Below are positions 46,031-56,660 of a DNA stretch of 64,000 nt, piece by piece. The position numbers and the translations under genes are program-made. The notes below the pieces were generated by a model. It did not search any database, had not been told where the DNA came from, and was given only the letters and a program-made list of their open reading frames with translations. The stretch's first letter is position 1; each line of letters opens with the position of its first letter. Source of the stretch: Nectonema munidae. Lineage: Eukaryota > Nematomorpha > Nectonematoida > Nectonematidae. The DNA lies in contig JAUIRK010000059.1 of NCBI GenBank assembly GCA_030549495.1, positions 1 to 64,000 on the forward strand. The letters are read 5' to 3'.

Positions 46031-48488
46031 CTCTCATCCGTACCCTATAAACTGGACACAGTTCTGTACAAGCTGCTACATTTTGTAGTATAGCAAATTC
46101 ACAAACTTATAAAGGTTGACATTTGTGAATATAATTTTTTTTGTATTTTTGTAAATATATATATCACATAAAGTTGTACAAAGTTTTATTCAATGAAATT
46201 ATAAATTTATTGTCTATTTTTCACAAAAAATACAAAACTCTGTAGTTTTCTTGATTATATGACTGGGACAAATTGCAACGTCACAAACTTCACAAGCACT
46301 CCGACATGACTTTTTAAAATATTTACAAGGCCTGGAATAATTTATTACGTTTCTTTTAGAAGGTGCGGGAGCTGTTTTTATATATCCGACAAGTATTCCA
46401 GCCTCTTTTATAATTTTCCTTAAACTTTGGCTTTGAAGTCTTTTACTTGAGAATTCGAACGCAAGTTGAAAAGATAGGTTTTTCAAAAAAGTTCTTCGGT
46501 TTTGGGAATAATCGTTTTTCTTATCATTAAAATAAATGCGTTACTCTATGATACATCAATAAAGTTATAGTTTAAGAGAACTGGTCATCTGTTGGTTTTT
46601 CTTCGACAAAAAACTCTTCAATTATAGAATCAAGCAAGTCAACTCCATACCTATCTTGGTTGTAATCCAAAATTATACGAGGTTTTTTATCTAACCTCTC
46701 TGATATTTCAATGACAAGATGGGAAGAGGACAACATCAATACATTTTTATTTTTTTGGGAACATATGAGTATAGGGAGATTTTGTTTTCATGATCATACA
46801 AAGCTAAGGTTGTATGGACGTCTTTGTTTTTGACTGATTTTAAGCAAGCAGGAATTTCTTTTCTTCTTTTATTAATTGTTCCAAATATCGTCAAGTTTTT
46901 CTTTAAAAGTTCTGTAGCCAAGAAGTGAGAGGTGAAATACCTGTCAGTTACTATATCTCTACCACTATTTTCAAATGGTTTGACTAACCGTAAAACTGTT
47001 GTAGAAGCTCGTTCTGTTTTTTTATATTTGCCAATTTCTTTGCCGGAATAAATGTATCCTGAAAGAGCAAAACCACTTTTGGCTTCACAACACCAAAATA
47101 CTTTTACTCCATATTTTCTGGGTTTTTGAGGCATAAAAGTTCTTCCGGGTAAATTACCTCTATACCCATAAAGCTGTTCATCAACAGTGAGAACATTTTC
47201 AGGTACAAGGAAAGCCAATAAATTTTTCTGTAACATTGTCCATATTTCCCTGACAGCTGCAAGCTTATTTGATCTTCTCCTTGTTTCTCTCTCTCTGAAG
47301 TTGTCAAATCGAAGACAGTGTAAAAAAAATTTGAATCTTTGAAAACCAATTGTAGCTTTGTAAAATGGTTTTGAGTCATTTGGAGACCATAAAGAAAGCA
47401 AACAAGTCATGTTGTCTCTATCAGAAGCTGCCCTAATTGTAATACCATAGCAAGCTTTTATTTCTTCACAAGAAAATTGTTTCATGAAAGTAGGATAAGT
47501 TTTTCTTTTATTTTTGACTAAATACTTCCTAACTTCATCAGAAACCTTTCTATTAGTGTATCTTGTAATATGAAGAAACATGTCTTCATTGTAAAAAAGG
47601 AAAAAAGATTCAGCTTCGCTTCTAGGATCACATAAAGGTCTTGGCTTTTGATTGAAAATATTTCTTGATAAAAATCTAACCAGCGGTGGTCTTTTTGAAT
47701 TACTTGACGTCATTACAAAAAATAAACTCTTCATCTTCAAATTCGTTCGTGAAAAAACTATTGGCGGTAGTACAGGGTTCATCGTCTTCAATTACATCAC
47801 TCAGACTATCATCATCAGAGATGTTGTCTTCAAACATGTCAATATCACCTTCGTTCGATTCTATTTCCTCATTATTTTCCAAAGATTCAAACGATTCTTC
47901 AATAACTTCTTCACAAACATTTTCATCAGTTTTTTTCAAATTGTTTCTTTCATCATCATCATTATCATCAGATTCATCACAGAGAAAAAAAGTACGTGCC
48001 AATTGAAACGATGACCTTTGATATTTTTTCATCGAAAAGTAAGAAAAAACAGCAAAATGTGTAAAATGGTATCTCTAATAAATTAAGAAAAACAAGAAAA
48101 AACAGTCTGAAAAGCAAGGAAATTGAATGAATTGTGTATTCCAAAAATGATGAAGAAAGAAGCTTACTGCTTTTAAAGAGGTAATTTCCTGTTTTGGCGC
48201 CAGACAATAAATTTATGAATGAAACACTGTGTGCATATTCACTATACATAAATACGTTTCGACAGTAATTCGCCTATACTACAAATTGTAGTACGTCGTA
48301 CTATAAAGACAAAAACAGAAATTTTACGAAATAGATAATAGATCACGGAATAAAACATTGTGTGCATGCTCACTATACACAAATACACATCGTCAAGGAT
48401 TATTCGCTTCAAAACATTTATATGTAGCTAACACGTGTAGATTGAAATTTTATTAACTACAAATTTTAGCAGCTTGTACGGATGAGGG
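46031..48488 (-). mobile_element. Nearly complete piggyBac element (fifth copy)
   Basis: The right edge (5' side of the gene) is the complement of CCCTCATCCGTAC next to TTAA (48489-48492), followed directly by the internal repeat AAGCTGCTAAAATTTGTAGT. The left edge has CTCATCCGTAC, a 26-bp spacer and AAGCTGCTACATTTTGTAGT. A 13-bp terminal repeat and an internal repeat of about 19 bp, separated by different spacers at the two ends, is the known asymmetric plan of piggyBac. The left TTAA has been altered. Flanks on both sides are the dispersed 113-bp repeat. Confidence 0.85.
46214..48032 (-). pseudogene. piggyBac transposase, almost full length
   Basis: Three minus-strand frames in order. 48032-47700: acidic N-terminus (runs of Asp/Glu). 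47791-46736: 351 codons with 'LCDPRSEAESFFLFYNED', 'FLHITRYTN', 'FSCEEIKACYGI', the first catalytic block LTVDEQLYGYRGN (Asp about residue 204 of this piece), KPRKYGVKVF, the second block IVTDRYFTSHF (Asp about 283) and TIFGTINKRRKEIP. Then come SSSHLVIEISERLDKKPRII, YNQDRYGVDLLDS (third catalytic Asp) and, in 46486-46214, a Cys-rich tail (CKYFKKSCRSACEVCDVAIC). Only about three or four frame changes separate these, so it is the youngest-looking transposase here. Confidence 0.88.
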
Positions 48489-48492
48489 TTAA

Positions 48493-48890
48493 TGTAAATT
48501 AAATCTAGGATCTTTAGTAAAATATAGTTGATGAATTCTAATTAAATTTGAAATCTATAAAACTATTTTTCTTAATCTTTATATTATGATAGAGTTTACT
48601 AATGTATAGTTTGATTGACATCATAATAGCCAATAATTTGTCAAATAAATTTTTTGATTGACAGAACTGTAAAATAAAAGATTACCAAAAAAGTTTTTAA
48701 TCAATTTTTGTATCAAATGTTTGCTAACTAAGTAATGTAAAATAAATCATTATTCATTTATTCATTTAGATGTATGTTGTAATTTTTATGCTTTATAGCA
48801 TAAAACAACCAACATCACAACAGCCAATAATTTGTCAGAGAAATTTTTTGATTGACGGAACCGTAAAGTAAAAGATTACCATTTCCCTTT
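48493..48890 (+). repeat. Dispersed AT-rich repeat modules, second locus
   Basis: 48490-48530 repeats 45930-45970. 48606-48690 and 48799-48885 are two copies of the module at 40050-40133 (shared GCCAATAATTTGTC and ATTTTTTGATTGACGGAACC). Confidence 0.7.
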
Positions 48891-49299
48891 TATAATCATC
48901 ATTATTAGTTTTTGATTAGTTTCATTGATCATTTTTTCAAAACTTTCGTCTAAAAGTATAGCCAAGCTTCGTGAAAACTTGGGTAAAATCTAATAAAAAA
49001 AATTATTCATAAAAGCTCAAAACTAAAACAATCTTGTTGAGAATCAGCATTAGTAACAGAACTAGATGATTTTTAGTGTAAATCTTTCAGTGAAATATTT
49101 TCTAATGTAAAACAATCAACCTACTTTAACTCAAAAGACATTATTTAAAAACTAATAAAAATAAAAATTATAACTTGAAAACACAAAGGAAAAATAGTAT
49201 TTTTCAACATTAACATCAATCAGTGTGAAGGATGTGCCTGCTTTTCGGAAATAATATGTTCTATCCTTGGTACATTTTTGGATAAACAAAGTCATAAGT

Positions 49300-49956
49300 C
49301 ATGCTTCACATTTAAACTTGATCTATGTTTGTTCCTGATATTTAAAAGCGAGATATAAAGGGGTAGATATCACACATCTTAGACCAGAATGTTTTAAGAG
49401 AAAACGTTTCAAATGCATCTTTTGCAGTAGAGTAGTTTACCAACTATAAAAATTCTTCTTGCATATCTTCTGAGAGAAGATTAACATCCATGCTAAAAGG
49501 ATTTCTAATCAATTTCGATTCAATCTCATTTAGTTAGGAAGCTCAATCTGTAAATTTGCTAAATGGGATTTAACAAGTACATTTTCTTCGTTGCTTCCAA
49601 ATTCCTGGCACACGAGTGAAAAAAGTCTTGTATTTAGGGCGCTAAATTAGATTGAGTTCACCATGTGTACAACATCGTCAAGCACTGATTTTAAAACAGA
49701 TGGAAGAGTTTTTGATGCCAACGCAACCGATGCAATGAAGATGTTTTATTTCAGAAGTCACTTCCACGAAAACCTGAACGATGGCAGAGCATTGCTGGTG
49801 CTCCGTCGGTTGTGATTGCATTCCCCAACTTAATAAAACTTTGTGACATATTACACACTTAGGGAAATCTATGCTATTTTTATTGAAAAGTATATTGCAA
49901 AATTGAATGTAGCTCTCATCATATTGTCTTTTTTTCGGTATTGAATTCATAAACAA
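49300..49956 (-). pseudogene. ZBED-type hAT transposase remnant
   Basis: Minus strand from 49956: SIPKKRQYDESYIQF, 'FPKCVICHKVLL' (BED zinc-finger cysteines), 'VVHMVNSI' near 49660, LNTRLFSLVCQEFGS (about 49630-49585) and, towards 49400, 'AKDAFETFSLKTFWSKMCDI'. These are successive landmarks of ZBED5/SCAND3-like hAT transposases, but the distances are far too short, so large internal parts are deleted. It lacks the second zinc-finger His pair and the hATC end. Confidence 0.7.
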
Positions 49957-50449
49957 TTTAACTAAAATAACGTAAAAATCATAAAAATATCAAATACATC
50001 AAAAAAATTAATTCATATTAACATTAATTCATCTTTAAAATATTGAAAAATATTTTTACCAATCAAATCAATTTTTGATAATTAAAAAATAAATGCGTGC
50101 AACCATTTTAAAATTTAGTTAGACGAAAAATTTGAAGTACTTTTTTAGTCAATTTTTTTGCAAGTTTTAAAAGCTCGCATACCCCTGAAAATTTTCTCGT
50201 GAACCCGTTTGAGAAACTCTGCTATAAGGGTTAGCAACTTCAACATTGGCTTTTGCTGTTTATAAAAACTTGAAAATATCAAATAAAGTGCCGATAAACT
50301 ACTCATTTTTTATGCATCCTATTATTTTGAAATTATTATGAGAACAGACAGTTTCATTTTAAATAGTGAAAATTGATTTATTAGTTTATTTTGTCTCCTT
50401 TCTCTCTTATGTTAATTATGTACCAAATTTTTCAATTTTGAGTAAAAGG
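49957..50449. other. AT-rich non-coding DNA
   Basis: No gene recognised between the hAT remnant and the SINE. Confidence 0.4.
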
Positions 50450-50585
50450 TAAGGTAAAGGTACCGTGGGTGTGTTTTCATTGACAAGGCACTGATGTACC
50501 GCTTATGCCAAACTAAGAATAAATTGGTATCGAACCCAGAGGCTTCCGTGCTGAATTCATCATCTCAACCAACCTGCCATGCTGT
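50450..50585 (-). mobile_element. tRNA-derived SINE
   Basis: On the minus strand: an A-box TGGCAGGTTGG (complement of 50569-50579) and, 33 bp on, a perfect B-box GGTTCGATACC (complement of 50526-50536). These are the internal RNA polymerase III promoter of a tRNA. An unrelated body follows, ending near GTAAGGTAAAGGTACCG. There is no complete cloverleaf, so it is a SINE head rather than a tRNA gene. Confidence 0.65.
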
Positions 50586-50589
50586 AATG

Positions 50590-51300
50590 GATATGTCAAA
50601 TTAGTTTTGAAAAACTTAAGTTATGCTGTAAAATTTTTTAGTTTTTGTTGAAGCTCTATAACTTTTTCTGATAGACTTTTTTTCCTTAAAAGTTATAAAA
50701 GGCAAATCATTGCAAAATGTTAAGTTATTTTACTTTTTGTAGATGTTTGTAGCTTGCACCAATTTAACTTTTAAACTATTTTTGAATGATGGTGAGAAAA
50801 ATGAAGTAAGACAATCTTTATTTTATACCCTTTTTTGAGAGTCTAACTAACTAACACTTATTCTTATACACTAAAAAGAATGAAAAAATTCTAATACCAA
50901 GTTTTCTAACCTTAGTTCTGTTTTACATTTTTGATAGAAATTACCTAATAGAAGTTATGTAATTTGGATGTGTTTTTTTATTTATTTTTCTCAATAAAAC
51001 ATTTTTTCATATTTTAGGAAGAAGGAACAACTGAAAATTAATGAATGTTTTTTTTCATTCAATAAAATTATCAATTTTTTTATTGTTAATTGATATCTTT
51101 ACCCCTTTTCTACACATAATTTGGAGATGGTGCGCATCTATTTGAAGTGAGAAAGAAGGAGCTATTTATAAGTCCTCATTCATTGTTGACGTTAAGCTTA
51201 ATAGGGCGGGGGTTAAAGTTCACATTAAGCTTAATTAAGAATTAAATAGAATATACAAGAGAAGAGTAGGAATTCAGAAAAATGTGTTGTCTTTTTTGGA
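50590..51300. other. AT-rich non-coding DNA
   Basis: No gene recognised. Confidence 0.4.
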
Positions 51301-51304
51301 AGAT

Positions 51305-51554
51305 GCTTGAAAGTCCGCATATAATTATAAATTTTCAAGGAGCCCCTAAGTTATAAAGTTATCTACAGATAATGTCAAAACTTTGTTAAAAAATTTTCCT
51401 TTTTGATTTACAGTTTTTGACATGAGAGGGTCCTTCAACTACCATGAAAATGATATCAAAAGATGCATCTAGCGATTTTAGGAAAAGTCACGAAATTTAA
51501 AGGGATATAATTTAGCCAATTTACTTTTTAGACCCCCCCCCAGCACTAATAGGG
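51305..51554 (+). repeat. TTAA-bounded array element, copy F (right end only)
   Basis: Contains CATATAATTATAAATTTTCA, then the conserved end module (CTACCATGAAAATGATATC and AGCGATTTTAGGAAAAGTCA), a run of nine C, and the terminal CAGCACTAATAGGG before TTAA (51555-51558). The array and left arm are missing. Confidence 0.8.
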
Positions 51555-51747
51555 TTAAACTTTCTTATGTTATAAAATCTTTTAGAAAAAGAGGCTATTT
51601 TTAAGAATTTGTTGATACAATAGGAGTCATTAAGATCTATTTTCTCGGAATACATTTGTGCGATTAAAATATTAGGTAAAATGATTCCTTTATAAGTTTT
51701 GTGAGATAAGTTAAAAGTTACTTGTTAATTAAAAAAGGGTATCCAAC

Positions 51748-51753
51748 TTTATT
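51748..51753 (-). promoter_or_regulatory. Poly(A) signal of the ANKLE2 gene
   Basis: AATAAA on the minus strand, about 50 bp past the stop codon at 51804-51806. Confidence 0.55.
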
Positions 51754-51803
51754 GGTATTTGTAAAATCAAAATATTGCTTAGGATTAAAACTTTTATATT
51801 CTT

Positions 51804-53844
51804 TTACAGATGTTTATTTACTTTATACGGTGTTGTCCATGACAACCTGTTATTTTGAGAAAAAGATGATATATTTTTTTTCCATAAAGTTATAAACCGA
51901 AATTCTGAGAAGTCTGAATCGATAAAATCTAACAGTTCAAGTAAATCCCTATCTGACTTTGTTGGCTGATTTCCTGACAAGTAAAATTTAATATCTATAT
52001 AACTTTGATCTTCAAGAATAGCGTTGCTTGACTCGTCGTTAATTGCAGCTGAGTTTTGAGAGTTAGGTGTTTTGTGGAAATGGCTTTCATCCTTATCAAC
52101 ATGATGAGGCTGGTCTTCATTCTCAACACTTTTTTCTTCAATTTTTTTATACGACAAGCTAAAAATGGTCCTCAGACTTGCGTTAAAAATGTGATAAATC
52201 TGATTAAAAGAGGACGTTAATACTTTAGACCAAAAACTTTGGGAAAAGGGATACACAGCATCATAAAAGGTATCGTCATTGCCATCTTCTTTTTCTAAAT
52301 AATCCAACCTTTTCTTCGGGAAGCGACCGCTAAAACTTGGATTCAAGGAAGAGCAAACGTTTTTGGGTGTGGAAGATGCAAACCCGCCCAAAGCACTAAG
52401 ATCGCATCCATTTTTGAAAGGAGGAGAATTTATTAGTATTTCTTTAAAGTAAGCCTGTTTGCTATGCTCGTAGATTCCTTCATGTTGTGATAAGTTTGGG
52501 TTAGAAGATGAGTGCAGAGAGAGATTGCGCAGCTTAACGCACAAATCGGAGAGACGCGTTTCCGAAAGGGACGATCTTAGAGAGGAGGTATGAAGGCCGG
52601 CTTGTAGTGGGGATAAAAGGTGCTCCTTGCAAGTGCGTATGTTTCTCGCTAACAAGTACTTTTTTTCTAAAAGCTTTTCCAATTGCGGGAGCCCATCCAG
52701 CGTCATCGTGTTGACGAAGATGTTAAAGGTAGGGATGCGTTCGCTCCACACGATGCCGGGAAATTCAGAAGATTTCGTGAGATCACGAGCGAACTTTTCC
52801 AATCCATTCTCCGAATCTTTCAAAAAGATGTCTTTTTTCTTACTCTTGCACTTATTGGCATTAACAGTTTCGTAAAATCTATTGGCTAAGTCGATGTCCG
52901 CTGGACCGGCAAATGCATCGATTCTGTGAACAGAGGCGTCCTCCCCACAATTAAGACTCCAATTCAAAGTTTTAGGTATAAAAGGTTTGCCTATCCATGC
53001 AGGCGTGTCCATTAAATAAGATCTTTTAATAGGAACAATGTAAACATCTTTTAAAGCCTTTTCAATTTTTTGAATCAAATCAATTTTTTCCTCTTCATCG
53101 CGTCCATTCTTTACTTTGAAGCGAGAGGCTATAATTTGCTGCGCTACTAAACCACACTTATTCTTGATCGTTTGATTTGCGTTAAATTCCAGCAAAACTT
53201 TAACAACACTCACATATCCAAACTTGCAAGCGAAGTGAAGAGGGGTTTCAAAGAGAATCTTGTCAACGCTGTTGAGGTACAAATCAAGAAAGTGCTTTTT
53301 TTTGTCTTCTAATCGAAAAAAAACATTCACTTTGTACAAGGCGTGGTAGAATGAGTCTTTTGAAAGCATAGCCAAGATTTCCTTAGCACACTTACCCCTA
53401 TTTAGAAAGGCGCACAAGTGAAGTGCGTTGTACCTCGGCCCTGACTTCATGATCACTGGCATATCTGCTGAGGAAATTAATAAACGGGGAAACTTCAAGA
53501 TTAATTCCTTCACTTTCTCAACATTTCCTTCTTCTAGGATCTTTACAAAAGATATCGTTGTTTTTGCATCCACGTCCAGAACTTTGATCGATGGGCGCAA
53601 ATAAAGCATTTTTTCTATCTCTTCATCTCTAGGCTCTTTTCTTTTTTCTGCCTGCACAAAATCAGACCTCAAACTCTCATTAGCTTCTTCATACGATTTG
53701 CATACTTTAAATCTTGAATTTTTTATTTCTTTTATTATTTTAAGTACCAGCTTTAAATCTGTGAAAACTCCTGACTTAACATTTTCAGAATTCTCTGTTG
53801 GAGGAACGTAAAGTGCAATAAACATATAAAAATCAGACTTAATT
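51804..53844 (-). CDS. Ankle2: ANKLE2 homologue, main (probably last) exon
   Basis: Ankyrin-repeat and LEM-domain protein 2, a nuclear-envelope/ER protein that with VRK1 and PP2A controls BAF phosphorylation at mitotic exit in animals. Numbered from ATG 53825: residues 1-60 match the region after the LEM domain (VFTDLKLVLKIIKEIKNSRFK). 128-225 hold the ankyrin region (PRYNALHLCAF; LDLYLNSVDKILFETPLHFA). 303-320 is the signature DAFAGPADIDLANRFYE, 338-350 ENGLEKFARDL, and about 614-673 the conserved tail (FYLSGNQPTKSDRDLLELLD; RLSWTTP). The frame stays open upstream of that ATG to an acceptor (TTTTCTTTTAG, ending at 53845), reading IKSDFYM, so the ATG is probably internal. The LEM domain and membrane segment must lie in upstream exons I could not find. 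Confidence 0.9.
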
Positions 53845-55740
53845 CTAAAAGAAAAATATTTTTTAACTAAAGATGGATATACTTTATCATAAAATCAATT
53901 AGAAAAAAGGTGAAGTTGTTTACAAAATCTAAAATATTATTTTGTTTTTTACTTAGATTAAAAAATTAAATCTATTTTTCTATTCCCTTTCAAGTTTGAT
54001 AAACATCTTCAGCAAGCTCATGTACCAAGAAAAGCCCTTAGCATTTCAAATTTGCGAGCAGTTGAAATAACTATTAACCTAGATCAATGTCTGACGAAGT
54101 GACATGCACTGCGAGAGATTTTAGAAGAATTCGAAAGTTTAAAAATTACATTTATTTTAGAAAAACAGAGAACATTCTCAGAGTACGAGAGCAAATAGAA
54201 ATTAATTGCCACGATGATTAAATACATTTAATCGAGCACGTTCTTTACATTTTTGACTCAGTTTTTGCAATTAGAGCTTGAAACTGTCTGAATGTGGCAA
54301 ACAAAATTGTGGTTGACGCCTTAAAACTGTATTTTTAAAGGCAAGGAATTTTAGTTTTACGAGTCATAATTATCTTCAAGTTGAAAAACTGTGTCTGAAT
54401 GTGATTCCCTTAGTGTTGAATTGACCGGTACAGATTTGAAGGATATTTTCGAGAATTTTAACGATTTTCAATCAAGTAGTCATTCTATCATAAAATTATA
54501 GATATAAAGAGTTATGCGTCTGAAACTATAGATTATATGTGAATCTATAGGGAATATAAATACATACGATTATCATTTTGATTAATTACATTTTCAATGA
54601 TGGTTAGTATAATAAAAAAACAAAACCTAAATTTATAAGAAACTTTTATTTAATCATTAATAAAATCTATAATAATGATTCTAAAAAACTGACAAACTTT
54701 ACTTTTTTGTGAAATCGCAAATTTGATTGACGCTTCCACGCATTCTTAAAACCTAATTGCGTAAACCGAGTGCAGAAATTATATTAGCATGCTAGATTTA
54801 GTATTATCCTCATTTTATTATTTAAAGTCTAGAATATACGTTTATTGTTTTATTATAACTACAATTTCTTTATCCATTTATATAACTCCATATTTTTCAA
54901 ATCGTTATTCTTTCAATCATTAGAAACTCATTCTTTTTTTATAACCGAAAGGCTGATAAATAAACGTTTCGTTCTAAATCTTAAGGATTGCAAACAATGT
55001 GTTCTAAAGCACTGGTAGAATTCTAAAATCCAAATTTTGAGCATGCCGAGGTTCGGTTGAGTAATTTTCCAGTTATGATTTTGTTTTATAACCTTTGTTC
55101 CTTCACCATACTGAGTAAGGCTTTTGCTTATGTTGTATGGTGCAGTGGTAATGGGGGTGGACATCGCTTGCCATCCACTGGTCTCCAGTCCTCACACGTC
55201 ATGATCAACACAGATGTTTCATTTAATGCATACTATGTAACATATTTTCTTTTTTAGCTTAATATCCATCATAGATATAAAAATGCAACAAATAGTGCAA
55301 CATCCTTTGGGTTCTTTTAGAATAAATTTGTCATGAAAGTGTCTTTTCAATTTTTCTCTAACCCTTATGACCTCGAAAATCCGCTCCTTGATTTTTCAGT
55401 TTTAATATTTTGATGATGAAAAGTTTAATCCGATATTCAGCTTTATGAATACATATAGCCTAAGTGAGCTCAAATTATTGTTAAGATAAATTAGTTGAGT
55501 CTTTACACATAACTATTTCATTTTGATAAAGAATATACTTTAAATGATAGTTTTTATACAATGAATTTTTATGATGTAAAGAAAGTGTTGCTGAGACGGC
55601 ATGAATAAAAGTTGAAGGATATAATAGGAAAATAAGTCAAACTTTTATTAAGTCAAAAAAGTAAAAAAAATTAAGTTTTTTTTTTAAGTCAAAAAGTTTA
55701 TTTTTCGACCACTCTGGTTTCTTAAGATAAATAAACAAAT
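53845..55740. other. Presumed ANKLE2 upstream intron and AT-rich DNA
   Basis: Begins with the splice acceptor of the ANKLE2 exon. A degenerate right-array monomer of the TTAA element lies near 54700-54800 (CGCAAATTTGATTGACGCTT-like), preceded by terminal-module-like sequence near 54500 (GTTATGCG). A moderately GC-rich patch at 55010-55210 shows no recognisable protein. No LEM-encoding exon was found. Confidence 0.4.
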
Positions 55741-55751
55741 CGTTAAATGTA

Positions 55752-55862
55752 CACGAGAAGAGAGAATGACTTATAAATATGAATGTTATTATACTTATAA
55801 GAGAGAATGACTTATAAATATGAATGTTATTATACTTATAAGTCATTCTCTCTTTTCTCGTG
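55752..55862. repeat. Tandem duplication ending in a 25-bp inverted repeat
   Basis: AGAGAATGACTTATAA plus ATATGAATGTTATTATAC occurs twice in tandem. The complement (TTATAAGTCATTCTCTC, then CTCGTG) follows, so 55752-55776 and 55836-55862 can form a stem. Confidence 0.8.
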
Positions 55863-56299
55863 TTAAGAGCAAGTGGTCGAAAATTAATAAAGTTTTTAAC
55901 TTGCTTGAATAAAAGTTTTACTTCTATGAATTTTATTGATGTTCGATTTAAAACAAAACTTTATTATTTATAGCGCTCTTTAAAAATACAGTATCAATGA
56001 CGGTAAAAAAGTAAAGTTTAAAGCTGTAGAAATAAAATGGTCAGCGCAAAGTAAGGTTTTGCCATTTCACACTTGAGTAGTAAGAAAAGCCTAAAAAAGA
56101 AGAGGGAATGTTTTAGTGCTTTCTTTAAAAGAAAAAGCGTATTTTAGTATTATTTTTACTTAATTACTTTTTAGAATTATTTTTGATTTAAATAACTTTT
56201 TTTATATTTATAACTTTTAAATTGATGACTTTTATTATTTATTTTCGAACTTTTTAGGAAACTAAATTTTGTTTCAACTTTTTGTTTTGGTTTCTTTTC

Positions 56300-56480
56300 A
56301 GTTTCAAACATTTTAATGAATTTCGATTGTAAAAATCAAGAAACTTCAATGGATTTCGATGTCTTACAAATGCGAAAAAATGTCTTGCTATGATATAAAT
56401 TACATTGAGCAAAATTCTATTATAGCTAAACATCATCTAGACAATTTATCGGATGCAATCCGTGCTTTGGAAGAAAAAAA
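56300..56480 (+). CDS. Candidate terminal exon of an unrecognised gene
   Basis: Follows a strong acceptor (GGTTTCTTTTCAG, ending at about 56299). One frame starting before 56310 runs to a stop at about 56480 and encodes MSYKCEKMSCYDINYIEQNS and then HHLDNLSDAIRALEEKN, a plausible amphipathic helical end. A second frame gives MNFDCKNQETSMDFDVLQMR before a stop, so the correct phase is uncertain. AATAAA follows 55 bp after the stop. A minus-strand frame across the same bases looks like a shadow. Upstream exons were not found and the family is not recognised. Confidence 0.35.
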
Positions 56481-56531
56481 CTGAAAGTAGGAAATTAGGC
56501 TACTTTAAAAGATTTTTTTACTAAAATATAA

Positions 56532-56537
56532 AATAAA
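56532..56537 (+). promoter_or_regulatory. Poly(A) signal after the candidate exon
   Basis: AATAAA about 55 bp past the stop of the candidate exon at 56300-56480. The AT-rich context makes a chance match possible. Confidence 0.3.
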
Positions 56538-56571
56538 ATATTTTGTTGTTTTTAATATTTGGTTGCTTGTC

Positions 56572-56660
56572 GACTAGTAGCATAGTGGCTTTAGTGCTGA
56601 ACTTTATTCTTTGTGTATGTAGTGTCAAGTTCAAGTGTTCCACGGCAACCTCTTCATTGA
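56572..56660 (+). mobile_element. tRNA-derived SINE head
   Basis: A-box TAGCATAGTGGC (56578-56589) and B-box-like AGTTCAAGTGTTCC (about 56628-56641) in tRNA order. The B-box is imperfect, the spacing is longer than usual and no cloverleaf closes. Confidence 0.45.

Noticed and set aside
47652-48014. Two plus-strand frames of 106-120 codons, rich in Ser, Phe or Ile
   Set aside because: Antisense of the acidic N-terminus of the piggyBac transposase.
50450-50585. A functional tRNA gene
   Set aside because: A- and B-boxes are present, but no acceptor stem or anticodon arm closes.
30657-51554. Copies E and F as the two ends of one 21-kb element
   Set aside because: Both break off within arms, a complete copy B lies between, and E and F differ in divergence; two truncated copies are simpler.
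52627-52889. Plus-strand frames inside the ANKLE2 exon
   Set aside because: Antisense shadows of a clearly conserved coding region.
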